Origin: CAYJEQ01 sp964371155
GTDB lineage: Bacteria > Bacillota > Clostridia > Oscillospirales > Ruminococcaceae
Assembly: GCA_964371155.1 (NCBI GenBank)
Contig: CAYJLI010000047.1
Coordinates: 1 to 17,371, forward strand
Reading direction: 5' to 3'
DNA: 17,371 nt
Part shown: positions 7,071 to 14,018 of the stretch, one piece after another
Layout: the number at the start of each line of letters is the position of its first letter
Position numbering within the stretch: the first letter of the stretch is position 1
Program-made: the position numbers and the translations under genes
Notes under the pieces: model-generated
The model's input: only the letters and a program-made list of their open reading frames with translations
What the model was told of the DNA's origin: nothing
Database searches by the model: none

Positions 7071-8420
7071 CTATATAAAACTTACAACCTTTTTCCTATT
7101 GAGTATAAAATAATATCCCACAAATCCTATTAAGGAGAAGATAGCTGCACTTGCCGCCGACATTCCAAGCTTAAAAAGTGTTGGATTAGCGCTGTTAACC
7201 ACAAAATATGCTATCGGTATACGCACCAAAAATGTTGAAATAAGCCCCAACCACATAACAAATGTGGTGTGTCCTGCGCCGCTCAAATAGCCTGAGAAGG
7301 GGCTCTCAAACGCCTTGCTGGCACTTTCTATGGAAGTAGCCATCAAAAACATTGCCGCACCTGTGATTACAGCCGTATCACTTGTAAATATGCTTGCCAG
7401 TATATCTCCATGGAAAAACCCTGCATAGAACAAGATGCTTGCAAGCACAAGCGAGATGCCAAAACAAATCCAAACGCTTTTCTTAGCCCTGTCGTACTGA
7501 TTTACGGCGGTGTTTTGCGCAACAAAGGTTGAAACAGCGCTCGTCATGGATAGGGGGATTAAAAACATATAATAGAATATCTTTTCAGCCACACCTACAC
7601 TGGCGGACTCAATTAATCCAAGTGAGTTTACAAGTGCGGTAATAATTAAAAATGAAAATCCATTAAAAAAGCTCTGGGCGGCAAGGGGTGAGCCGATTTT
7701 GAGTATCTCTTTTTCCATCATTTTGTCTCTTTTAAGATTTTCTTTACTAAATGGCACGGGGAGGCCTTTTTTCTTCATATATATGTATGAGCAAAATAAA
7801 CTAAGTGCCTGTGCCATTATTGTGGCAATGGCAGTGCCGGAGGAATCCATTCCAAGCAGTGCAACAAACAATAAGTCGAGCAGAATATTAGCGGTACACG
7901 CTATCGCCACGAAGAAAAGAGGGGTTTTAGAATTTCCAAACCCTCTAAATATACCGCTTATCAAATTATATCCCGTGATGAATACTATTCCTGAAGCACA
8001 GATTGCAATATAGTTTTTTGTCTTCTCAAAAGCTCCCTCGGGCGCATTTACAAAATGCGTAATTATATCCGAGAGTGGAAGAGTAATAGCGGTTATAACA
8101 ATCGCTAAAATAAAGAATATGCGGATGGTTGTACCGATGGCATTAGCGGTTTCCTTCTGCTTTTTTTGAGCAAAATACTTCGCTATCACTATTGTGCTTC
8201 CCGTGGATAGACCTGTTATAAGCCCCGTTATTATCAGTATAACCTGTGAACCGCTTGAAACGGCTGAAATATCTGCAGGGCCGCAAAATCTGCCCACCAC
8301 CCACATGTCGACAGAACTGTATGCCGCCTGCAACATCAATGCAAAAAATATTGGTGCTACAAATTTCATGAGTGGTAAAAGAATAGGGCCTTGTAAAAAT
8401 TGATTTTCACTCTTAGTCAT
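7071..8420 (-). CDS. MATE family efflux transporter
   Basis: A 449-aa polytopic membrane protein with about 12 hydrophobic segments, the usual size of MATE multidrug/cation antiporters. These export drugs or metabolites using a Na+ or H+ gradient. The N terminus (GPILLPLMKFVAPIFFA), the first-repeat VDMWVVGRF segment near residues 37-45 and the STGSTIVIAKYFA segment near 72-84 are typical. The second half repeats the pattern (SASVGVAEKIFYYMF near 271-285). The start is ATG at 8420 with TAAGGAG 8 nt upstream. It lies 115 nt downstream of a marR gene in the same direction, so it is probably the regulated target. The substrate cannot be inferred. Confidence 0.93.
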   Translation of the reverse strand: MTKSENQFLQGPILLPLMKFVAPIFFALMLQAAYSSVDMWVVGRFCGPADISAVSSGSQVILIITGLITGLSTGSTIVIAKYFAQKKQKETANAIGTTIRIFFILAIVITAITLPLSDIITHFVNAPEGAFEKTKNYIAICASGIVFITGYNLISGIFRGFGNSKTPLFFVAIACTANILLDLLFVALLGMDSSGTAIATIMAQALSLFCSYIYMKKKGLPVPFSKENLKRDKMMEKEILKIGSPLAAQSFFNGFSFLIITALVNSLGLIESASVGVAEKIFYYMFLIPLSMTSAVSTFVAQNTAVNQYDRAKKSVWICFGISLVLASILFYAGFFHGDILASIFTSDTAVITGAAMFLMATSIESASKAFESPFSGYLSGAGHTTFVMWLGLISTFLVRIPIAYFVVNSANPTLFKLGMSAASAAIFSLIGFVGYYFILNRKKVVSFI

Positions 8421-8428
8421 TTTAAATT

Positions 8429-8535
8429 CTCCTTAAATTTGGTGGGATGGTTAGTGCGAGTTCTAATCCAAAGATTTTGCGAGATGCAGACAAATCACAT
8501 CATCACCAAATGGATATTATCCTCCTAAAATTATG
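8429..8535 (-). promoter_or_regulatory. marR-MATE spacer with a possible three-way-junction fold
   Basis: On the minus strand AUUUGGUG (8511-8504) is perfectly complementary to CACCAAAU (8444-8437). Between them lie two smaller stems: GAUUU/AAAUC, with UGC/GCA inside it, and GG(a)UUAG/CUAACC. The two hairpin ends share the string CUCGCA. The 3' side of the closing stem lies one base from the TAAGGAG site of the MATE gene. It does not match a riboswitch I know, and the fold could be accidental. Confidence 0.35.
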
Positions 8536-8976
8536 CTAATTTTTATGATGCGCAAGCATATAATCCCCTATTGCAGAAAGCGCTTTGCATAGTATTTCGA
8601 GCTCTTGCTCTGAGAATTGCTCTGTAAGTTTTTTAGAAATGATGCTCTCGAGTGAATTTTCGCAAAAATCAAAATAAGCATCTTCATTAATAAATAAGTA
8701 ATAAACCCTTTTATCGCTTTCGCTTTGCTTTCGAGTGATGTAGCCTTTTTCTGCGAGCTCGTTTACTTTTTTTGTAACAGATGGTCTTGAAACATGGAGC
8801 ATATCCGCTATTGCGGTGGAGGTGTATTCTCCCGAATGTGCGGAAATTATATCGAGATAGAGTATATCGTTATAGGTGAGCTTATCCCCGCTTCTCAAGG
8901 CGTTTTGCAGCTGTAATTCGGAGATTGCTAAGTCGTGATAAAATTTGTTGACTGCTTTTGACACTTCTTTAATCAA
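8536..8976 (-). CDS. MarR family transcriptional regulator
   Basis: A 146-aa winged helix-turn-helix protein of MarR length. The DNA-binding part runs roughly from residue 51 to 97: TSTAIADMLHVSRPSVTKKV is the helix-turn-helix, and the wing carries the typical SESDKRVYYL segment with the D-x-R pattern of the family. Flanking helices would form the dimer interface. The start is TTG at 8976, placed 7 nt after AGGGGG. It is the first gene of a marR-MATE unit. It probably represses its own promoter, which overlaps an inverted repeat of MarR-operator size, with a small ligand (drug or metabolite) relieving repression. The last two points are inference from context. Confidence 0.93.
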   Translation of the reverse strand: MIKEVSKAVNKFYHDLAISELQLQNALRSGDKLTYNDILYLDIISAHSGEYTSTAIADMLHVSRPSVTKKVNELAEKGYITRKQSESDKRVYYLFINEDAYFDFCENSLESIISKKLTEQFSEQELEILCKALSAIGDYMLAHHKN

Positions 8977-9000
8977 AATTTCGCCCCCTGTTAAATAAAG

Positions 9001-9042
9001 TTATTATAAGCTAATTATTGTAGTATAATTATTATAAGTTAA
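9001..9042. repeat. Three 14-bp tandem repeats with an internal inverted repeat, probable MarR operator
   Basis: TTATTATAAGCTAA (9001-9014), TTATTGTAGTATAA (9015-9028) and TTATTATAAGTTAA (9029-9042) follow one another directly. The outer two differ at one base. TAATTAT (9012-9018) and ATAATTA (9025-9031) form a perfect 7-bp inverted repeat with a 6-nt spacer. The third repeat covers the -10 box of the marR promoter, a position suited to repression. Confidence 0.7.
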
Positions 9043-9059
9043 CTATATTTAATTGTCAA
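9031..9059 (-). promoter_or_regulatory. Consensus sigma-A promoter of marR-MATE
   Basis: A perfect -35 TTGACA (9059-9054), a 17-nt spacer and a perfect -10 TATAAT (9036-9031) read on the minus strand toward marR. A strong core promoter lying in an operator-like repeat fits a tightly repressed unit. Confidence 0.88.
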
Positions 9060-9116
9060 TACTACAATGGCTTAAATTTCTCCACTGGGAGAAGGAGGGA
9101 GAGCGCTTGCCTTAGC

Positions 9117-9145
9117 TTGACACCCTTACCACTTTGTGATAGTAT
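9117..9145 (+). promoter_or_regulatory. Sigma-A promoter of the zinc-finger membrane protein gene
   Basis: TTGACA (9117-9122), 17-nt spacer, TAGTAT (9140-9145). The predicted transcription start near 9152 lies after the upstream in-frame GTG at 9136, which supports translation from the ATG at 9184. Confidence 0.75.
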
Positions 9146-9183
9146 TTTTGACGGTAAAAAACAAAAAAGGAGTACACATTTTA

Positions 9184-9693
9184 ATGAGATGTTATTTTCA
9201 CGAAGAATTAAATGCGGTTGCTACTTGCCAAGTCTGTGGCAAATCACTTTGCAAAGAATGTGCCGCTAAATACACCCCCTGTGCCTGCGACGAATGTGTG
9301 GCTATGGCTGAAATGCATGAAGTAGAGATGTCTAAAAACCGAAAAGCCGAGGCACTTATCGACACAAATAAAGAATTTTTAACAGCGATTTTAAAAGGCA
9401 TTATCTGCTCCGCCATATTGGGTACATTCTACACTCAGGTGGTGGCAGCAGGCGATTATGATGGATTTTCTCAAACAATGCCGTTTTACATATTTTTCTT
9501 TTTCGTGCCGTTTGGTTGGGCACTTATCACCTATATAGAGCAGTGGCTGCCTGCGTTTTTCATGAGTGGCCCAGCCTTTATAATATACATGCTTATGAAA
9601 ATCGGACTTTCGGTATACTTAGGAGTATTCTGTTTTGCATTTCAGGTACTGCTCTATATATTTAAATTAATAAGAGCAAAAACTATTAAATAG
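9184..9693 (+). CDS. Small membrane protein with N-terminal B-box-like zinc finger
   Basis: A 169-aa protein of unknown function. Residues 3-38 hold a dense set of metal ligands (C3, H6, C15, C18, C23, C26, C33, C35, C38) in the spacing of a B-box-type zinc finger. A charged linker (about 42-63) follows, then three to four hydrophobic segments (about 65-87, 99-118, 123-140, 141-163) and a basic end (IRAKTIK). The finger would lie in the cytoplasm by the positive-inside rule (inference). I chose the ATG at 9184. The frame is open back to GTG 9136, but that codon lies upstream of the predicted transcript. GGAG is 11 nt before the ATG, a long spacing. It is a single-gene unit with its own promoter and terminator. 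Similar zinc finger plus membrane proteins occur in Firmicutes without a known role. Confidence 0.75.
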   Translation: MRCYFHEELNAVATCQVCGKSLCKECAAKYTPCACDECVAMAEMHEVEMSKNRKAEALIDTNKEFLTAILKGIICSAILGTFYTQVVAAGDYDGFSQTMPFYIFFFFVPFGWALITYIEQWLPAFFMSGPAFIIYMLMKIGLSVYLGVFCFAFQVLLYIFKLIRAKTIK

Positions 9694-9709
9694 ATAAATA
9701 AGAGTATAT

Positions 9710-9759
9710 GGGGTGTTTCTCCGCTTTTGGCGGTGGAGATGCCCCTGTTTTATCTTTTT
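9710..9759 (+). terminator. Intrinsic terminator after the zinc-finger membrane protein gene
   Basis: GGGG (9710-9713) pairs with CCCC (9742-9745), and inside it CTCC pairs with GGAG and further GC pairs close a TTTTG-type loop. The stem is imperfect but GC-rich and is followed by TGTTTTATCTTTTT. Confidence 0.75.
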
Positions 9760-9810
9760 AAAAGCTGAAAGCGAAAATGAAAAAGATGCGATTTTTTGCG
9801 ATGTTTTGGT

Positions 9811-9839
9811 TTGTCTTTTTGCAGACTTTAAGTTATAAT
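9811..9839 (+). promoter_or_regulatory. Sigma-A promoter of the racemase-family gene
   Basis: TTGTCT (9811-9816), 17-nt spacer, perfect TATAAT (9834-9839). The start codon is about 33 nt downstream, after GAGGAGAGGG. Confidence 0.7.
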
Positions 9840-9872
9840 TGAGTAAAACAATATTTAGAGGAGAGGGTTTTT

Positions 9873-10649
9873 ATGATGCACGACCCAAGTATAAAAAACA
9901 TAACTTCACGTAAGGCTCACAGATGCTATGGAATGGGACTTGGAGTTATTTTATTCGACGCAGTTTTCCCAGCTTTTCCGGGAGATGTTAGAAACGCAAG
10001 TGCATTTCCCTATAATTTGCAGTATCGTGTGGCAAAGGGCGTGGACAATGAAACACTAATACTTAACCCCGATAAAGACTTTTGCCTAAATGCGGCGATA
10101 GAAGCGGGGAAATATCTCGAGGACTTAGGATGCAAGGCTGTTATCGGCGAGTGCGGATATTTTGGGCTTTTGCAAAAGGAAATGGCGGAAGCTTTAGATA
10201 TTCCCGTCTTTATGTCTTCACTTTTACAGGTGGCATGGATGCAGAGAACACTCGGCCCAAAGAAAAAAGTGGGCATAATGTGTGCGCATAAATCAGCCAT
10301 GTCCGACGAAGTGCTTACCGCAGTAGGGGTGGAAGATAGAGAGAGACTGCTAATTGCAGGAGCGCAGGACGATTATCAAGTGCAGGAGTTTAGCAATCTA
10401 TGGGATCATAGGGTTCGTGATGTGGGGCATTGCAATTACCAAAAAGCCGAAGAGCAATTTGTCGCTGCATGCAAGGACTATGTGGATAAAAACCCAGATA
10501 TGGGCGCATTAGTGCTTGAATGCACAGGATTTCCCGTCTTTGGCAGGGCAATACAGCGAGAGGTGGATATTCCTGTACTGAGCTGGAGCACGCTTATGGA
10601 CTATGCTATGTCCGTTTTAGTGCACAGGGATTTTTATGGACATGTTTAA
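9873..10649 (+). CDS. Aspartate/glutamate racemase family protein
   Basis: A 258-aa cytoplasmic protein of the Asp/Glu/hydantoin racemase superfamily, which uses two cysteines for cofactor-free proton abstraction. Candidate catalytic residues are C94 in the GECGYFG segment and C217 in the LECTGFP segment, at the positions where the family places its pair. The second half has the KKVGIMCAHKSAMSD strand-loop (131-145) expected of the duplicated fold. The start is the first of two consecutive ATGs, after AGGAGAGGG. It has its own promoter and lies 113 nt before the threonine aldolase gene. The substrate is not clear: aspartate or glutamate racemase, or an unrelated member such as a maleate isomerase-like or decarboxylase-like enzyme. 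The next gene handles amino acids, which is only a loose hint. Confidence 0.8.
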   Translation: MMHDPSIKNITSRKAHRCYGMGLGVILFDAVFPAFPGDVRNASAFPYNLQYRVAKGVDNETLILNPDKDFCLNAAIEAGKYLEDLGCKAVIGECGYFGLLQKEMAEALDIPVFMSSLLQVAWMQRTLGPKKKVGIMCAHKSAMSDEVLTAVGVEDRERLLIAGAQDDYQVQEFSNLWDHRVRDVGHCNYQKAEEQFVAACKDYVDKNPDMGALVLECTGFPVFGRAIQREVDIPVLSWSTLMDYAMSVLVHRDFYGHV

Positions 10650-10691
10650 AAAGAAATAGGCGATTTTGTCCAAACTTACAAAACACTACTA

Positions 10692-10720
10692 TTGACTATT
10701 TTTTAATAACAATATAATAT
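10692..10720 (+). promoter_or_regulatory. Probable sigma-A promoter of the threonine aldolase-transketolase operon
   Basis: TTGACT (10692-10697), 17-nt spacer, TAATAT (10715-10720), the same -10 variant as in the polyamine operon promoter. A TATAAT two bases earlier would leave only 15 nt. The start codon is 43 nt downstream. Confidence 0.65.
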
Positions 10721-10762
10721 GTTCTTATACCTATAAAAAATAATCATTGGGAGGCACTAAAA

Positions 10763-11800
10763 TTGAATTTTTTAGACCTAAGGAGCGACACCACCACAAA
10801 ACCCACCGAAGAGATGCGCAAAGCCATGGCAAACGCAGAGGTGGACGACGATGTGTATGGTGACGACCCTACGATAAATCGCCTTGAAGCACTTGCTGGC
10901 GAAATCATGGGCAAGGAAGCGGCATTATTTGTGCCGTCGGGCACGATGGGCAATCAGCTTGCTATTATGACCCACACAAGCAGGGGGGAAGAAATCATAG
11001 CAGGAACCGATAGCCATATTGTGAGATTTGAGGGCGGTGCGCCTGCAATTTTATCTGGGGTTAATTTAAGCCTTGTAGAAAATGCCGACACTTATATATA
11101 CCCAGAAGATATAAAACGCAAAGTGCGTCCAAGTGGAAATCTCCACTATCCTAAAACTTCACTGCTATGCCTTGAAAACGCTCTTTGTAACGGTGATGTA
11201 ATGCCGATGGAGATAATGAAAAACTCCTACCAAACCGCAAAAGACTTAGGGCTTTTAGTGCATTTGGATGGGGCGAGAATATTTAATGCCGCACTCGCAC
11301 TCGGTGTAAGCGCAAAAGAGATTGCGGACTGTGCGGACAGTGTGATGTTCTGCATTTCAAAAGGGCTTTGCTCGCCCGTTGGCTCTCTGCTCTGCGGCAG
11401 TAAGGAGTTTATAGACAAAGCACGCTATAATAGAAAAATCCTCGGCGGCGGTATGCGTCAGGCAGGAGTTCTTGCGGCTTGTGGATTAATTTCGCTCACC
11501 ACTATGGTGGAAAGGCTTCACGAAGACCATGAAAACGCTCGTCTGCTCGGTGAAATGCTATCAGAAATAGATGGCATCACAAGCGACCTTAGCAAGGTGA
11601 AAATCAATATGGTATTCTTTAAAGTTGATATAGATGGATTTAAAGAAGCGGACTTTGTAAAATTTATGCATGAAAACGGCGTGAAGATTTATGGAGAAAT
11701 GGCAGGGGAATACCGTTTTGTAACAAGCAATAATGTAAACCGTGACGATGTAAAAAATATTGTTACTTTAGTGGCTGATTATGCCGCTAAAGTGAGATAG
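10763..11800 (+). CDS. ltaE: Threonine aldolase family protein (low-specificity type)
   Basis: A 345-aa PLP fold-I enzyme of the threonine aldolase/beta-eliminating lyase family. It cleaves L-threonine or L-allo-threonine to glycine and acetaldehyde. The N terminus FLDLRSDTTTKPT, the PSGTMGNQ cofactor loop (58-65), H85 in DSHI, H128 in LHYPKT, D169 and R172 in HLDGAR, and the Schiff-base K200 in SISKGLCSPVGS-like context are in place and line up with E. coli LtaE. One difference is that the ENTH motif after the central strand reads ENAL here (138-141). The start is TTG at 10763, eight bases after GGGAGG. Only 36 nt separate it from the transketolase gene, so they are probably co-transcribed. 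It could supply glycine or act on another beta-hydroxy amino acid. Confidence 0.9.
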   Translation: MNFLDLRSDTTTKPTEEMRKAMANAEVDDDVYGDDPTINRLEALAGEIMGKEAALFVPSGTMGNQLAIMTHTSRGEEIIAGTDSHIVRFEGGAPAILSGVNLSLVENADTYIYPEDIKRKVRPSGNLHYPKTSLLCLENALCNGDVMPMEIMKNSYQTAKDLGLLVHLDGARIFNAALALGVSAKEIADCADSVMFCISKGLCSPVGSLLCGSKEFIDKARYNRKILGGGMRQAGVLAACGLISLTTMVERLHEDHENARLLGEMLSEIDGITSDLSKVKINMVFFKVDIDGFKEADFVKFMHENGVKIYGEMAGEYRFVTSNNVNRDDVKNIVTLVADYAAKVR

Positions 11801-11836
11801 GGTAGTAAAACTCGGTGAATATGAAAGGAGATTATT

Positions 11837-12658
11837 ATGACCGATTACGCAAAATATAAAGAAATAGCAAAAGAACTCCGCCTGCTCTCCCTTGAGGGGG
11901 TTCATGCGGCAAATAGTGGACATCCAGGAGGCTCGCTCTCGATATGCGATATAATGGCGATGCTGTTTTTCGGGCATATGAGAATTTCCCCCGAAAATGA
12001 AAAAGACCCAAACAGGGATAGATTTGTCCTCTCTAAAGGGCATGCTTCCCCAGCATATTATGCGGCACTTGCTGTTAAAGGCTATTTCCCAAAAGAGGAT
12101 ATAAAAACATTCAGAAAATCAGGAAGCCATCTGCAAGGGCACCCCTCGCTTATTAAAACTCCGGGCGTAGATATGTCCACCGGCTCACTTGGGCAGGGCT
12201 TATCGGCAGCTAATGGAATGGCGATGGCGGCAAAGTACGATAAAGCCGATTACAGAGTTTACTGCATATGCGGTGATGGAGAAATTCAAGAAGGGCAAAT
12301 CTGGGAAGCGGCAATGACTGCGGCTCATTACAAGCTTGATAATCTCACAATGTTTTTAGACTACAACGGTCTTCAAATAGACGGTGCAGTTAAAGAGGTT
12401 ATGGATGTTTCCTGCCCATCTGAAAAATTTGCCGCTTTTGGTTGGAATGTAATTAAGATAGATGGACACAATCTCGAAGAAATTGATAATGCAATAGAGC
12501 AGGCGAAAAGCTTTAAAGGAAAACCAACTGCAATTATTGCAACCACTGTAAAAGGCAAGGGCGTTTCCTTTATGGAAAACAATCCAAGCTGGCACGGTGT
12601 TGCACCAAATGACGAGCAATACGCACAGGCAGTTGCAGAAATAAAGGAGGGTAAATAA
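11837..12658 (+). CDS. tktA: Transketolase, N-terminal subunit
   Basis: A 273-aa thiamine-diphosphate-binding half of transketolase, encoded as a separate gene as in many Firmicutes and archaea. It carries H29 (ANSGHPGGS), H69 (SKGHASPAYY), and the ThDP/metal motif from GDG (146-148) to N177 in LDYNGLQ. With its partner it transfers two-carbon units between sugar phosphates in the non-oxidative pentose phosphate pathway. AAAGGAG lies 7-8 nt before the ATG. The stop codon TAA shares its last A with the ATG of the second half (TAATG), ensuring matched synthesis of the two subunits. Its length is complete for the split form, so this is not a broken gene. Confidence 0.95.
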   Translation: MTDYAKYKEIAKELRLLSLEGVHAANSGHPGGSLSICDIMAMLFFGHMRISPENEKDPNRDRFVLSKGHASPAYYAALAVKGYFPKEDIKTFRKSGSHLQGHPSLIKTPGVDMSTGSLGQGLSAANGMAMAAKYDKADYRVYCICGDGEIQEGQIWEAAMTAAHYKLDNLTMFLDYNGLQIDGAVKEVMDVSCPSEKFAAFGWNVIKIDGHNLEEIDNAIEQAKSFKGKPTAIIATTVKGKGVSFMENNPSWHGVAPNDEQYAQAVAEIKEGK

Positions 12659-13581
12659 TGGCTAATTTAGCAACAAGGGAAGCATACGGTGAAGCTTTGG
12701 CTATGTATGCAGAAGAATATGACTTTTTAGTGCTCGACGCCGACCTTTCAAAAACCACTCAAACGGCGAGATTTTCTAAAAAATATCCTGAGAGATTTTT
12801 TAATATAGGTATTGCCGAGTGCGATATGATGGGCACGGCGGCAGGTATGGCAACCACTGGGAAAACAGTTTTTGCAAGCACATTTGCAATGTTTTCAGCA
12901 GGTAGGGCATATGAGCAGATAAGAAACTCCATTGCATATCCAAAATTAAATGTTAAAATAGGTGCTACCCACGGGGGGATTTTAATCGGTGAAGATGGCG
13001 CTTCACATCAGTGCATCGAGGATATTTCCCTCATGCGCACAGTGCCTGAAATGAGGGTTGTTGTGCCATGCGATGAAGAGAGTGTTTACCATGCGGTAAA
13101 GGCGGCACTTGACTATAACGGCCCCGTATACCTCAGATTTGGCAGAAAGGCTACACCTGCGATTTACACAAAAGAAACCGCAAGCTTTGAGTTTGGCAAG
13201 GGAAATGTTCTGCGTGATGGAGAGGATGTAACTATTATTGCAATAGGTGATATGGTTTCCCGTGCAATGCAGGCGGCTGAAGAGCTATCCGGAATGGGAG
13301 TGAATGCCGCAGTTATAGACATGGCGAGCATAAAACCGATTGATGCAGAGCTAATAAAAAAATACGCCGAAAAGACGGGCAAAATCATCACAGCGGAAGA
13401 CCACAACATCATAGGTGGACTTGGCTCCGCAGTTGCTGAGGTTATCTCTGAAGATGGTGGCGCAAAGCTTCGTCGTGTGGGTGTTAAGGATATTTTTGGT
13501 GAATCGGGCACACAAGGCCCTCTTGCTGAAAAATTTGGCCTGACAGCTGAGGCGATAGTGAAGGCTTATAAGAGCTTTTAG
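12658..13581 (+). CDS. tktB: Transketolase, C-terminal subunit
   Basis: A 307-aa partner of the preceding protein, containing the pyrimidine-binding and C-terminal domains. E54 in GIAECDM is the conserved glutamate that activates the aminopyrimidine of ThDP across the dimer interface. FASTFAMFSAGRAYEQIR (about 74-91), GATHGGILIGEDGASHQ (about 102-118) and LRFGRK (about 161-166) are typical transketolase segments. The C-terminal domain contains AEDHNIIGGLGSAV. It is also similar to the C-half of 1-deoxyxylulose-5-phosphate synthase, but the paired N-half is of transketolase type. It ends 12 bases before the assembly gap, so a further operon gene could be hidden. Confidence 0.95.
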   Translation: MANLATREAYGEALAMYAEEYDFLVLDADLSKTTQTARFSKKYPERFFNIGIAECDMMGTAAGMATTGKTVFASTFAMFSAGRAYEQIRNSIAYPKLNVKIGATHGGILIGEDGASHQCIEDISLMRTVPEMRVVVPCDEESVYHAVKAALDYNGPVYLRFGRKATPAIYTKETASFEFGKGNVLRDGEDVTIIAIGDMVSRAMQAAEELSGMGVNAAVIDMASIKPIDAELIKKYAEKTGKIITAEDHNIIGGLGSAVAEVISEDGGAKLRRVGVKDIFGESGTQGPLAEKFGLTAEAIVKAYKSF

Positions 13582-13593
13582 GTTTGCCGAAAA

Positions 13594-13693
13594 NNNNNNN
13601 NNNNNNNNNNNNNNNNNNNNNNNNNNNNNNNNNNNNNNNNNNNNNNNNNNNNNNNNNNNNNNNNNNNNNNNNNNNNNNNNNNNNNNNNNNNNN
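13594..13693. other. Assembly gap of 100 N
   Basis: Exactly 100 consecutive N. A round 100 is usually a placeholder for unknown length, so distance and even linkage between the transketolase operon and the following genes are not certain. The 199 bases after it (13694-13892) hold no gene I can support; a short inverted repeat (CTCCGCC...GGCATGGGGAG, about 13713-13734) lies at the gap edge. Confidence 0.97.
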
Positions 13694-13895
13694 TAAAACT
13701 ATCCGTGCATATCCTCTCCGCCTACGGCATGGGGAGATACTGAAAAATAATTAGGCAATATTATCCACACCATGATATGTAATATACTTGTTTTAGTGGA
13801 AAAATCCTGTTACCCGATTTAGGCGTATCTGTGGGGGCACTCCGATATGGGTGAGCATCACATGTGGCAGGCACTTTTTCCACATTAAGTTTAAA

Positions 13896-13938
13896 AAAAG
13901 GACGCTCACACTGCCATAAGCGGTGTGAGCGTCCTTTT
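13896..13938 (-). terminator. Strong intrinsic terminator of the lipoprotein gene
   Basis: A 16-bp perfect stem (13896-13911 with 13923-13938) extends inward by a T-G and two GC pairs to 19 bp around a 5-nt loop (CATAA). On the minus strand it ends in CCTTTTTTT. On the plus strand TCCTTTTAAGTTT is weaker, so it may work in both directions. It lies 80 nt past the lipoprotein stop. Confidence 0.92.
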
Positions 13939-14018
13939 AAGTTTGTAAATAAATTAAAGAAACTATTCTATGCATAAAGTTTTAGCATTAAATAAGCATT
14001 TTAATAAAAAATACGCCC

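Noticed and set aside
9078..9093. TTCTCC-ACTG-GGAGAA hairpin between the divergent promoters
   Set aside because: The 6-bp stem has no T-run and no clear link to either promoter; it could be chance.
9136..9183. Sixteen-residue N-terminal extension of the zinc-finger membrane protein
   Set aside because: The GTG at 9136 overlaps the promoter -10 region, upstream of the likely transcription start.
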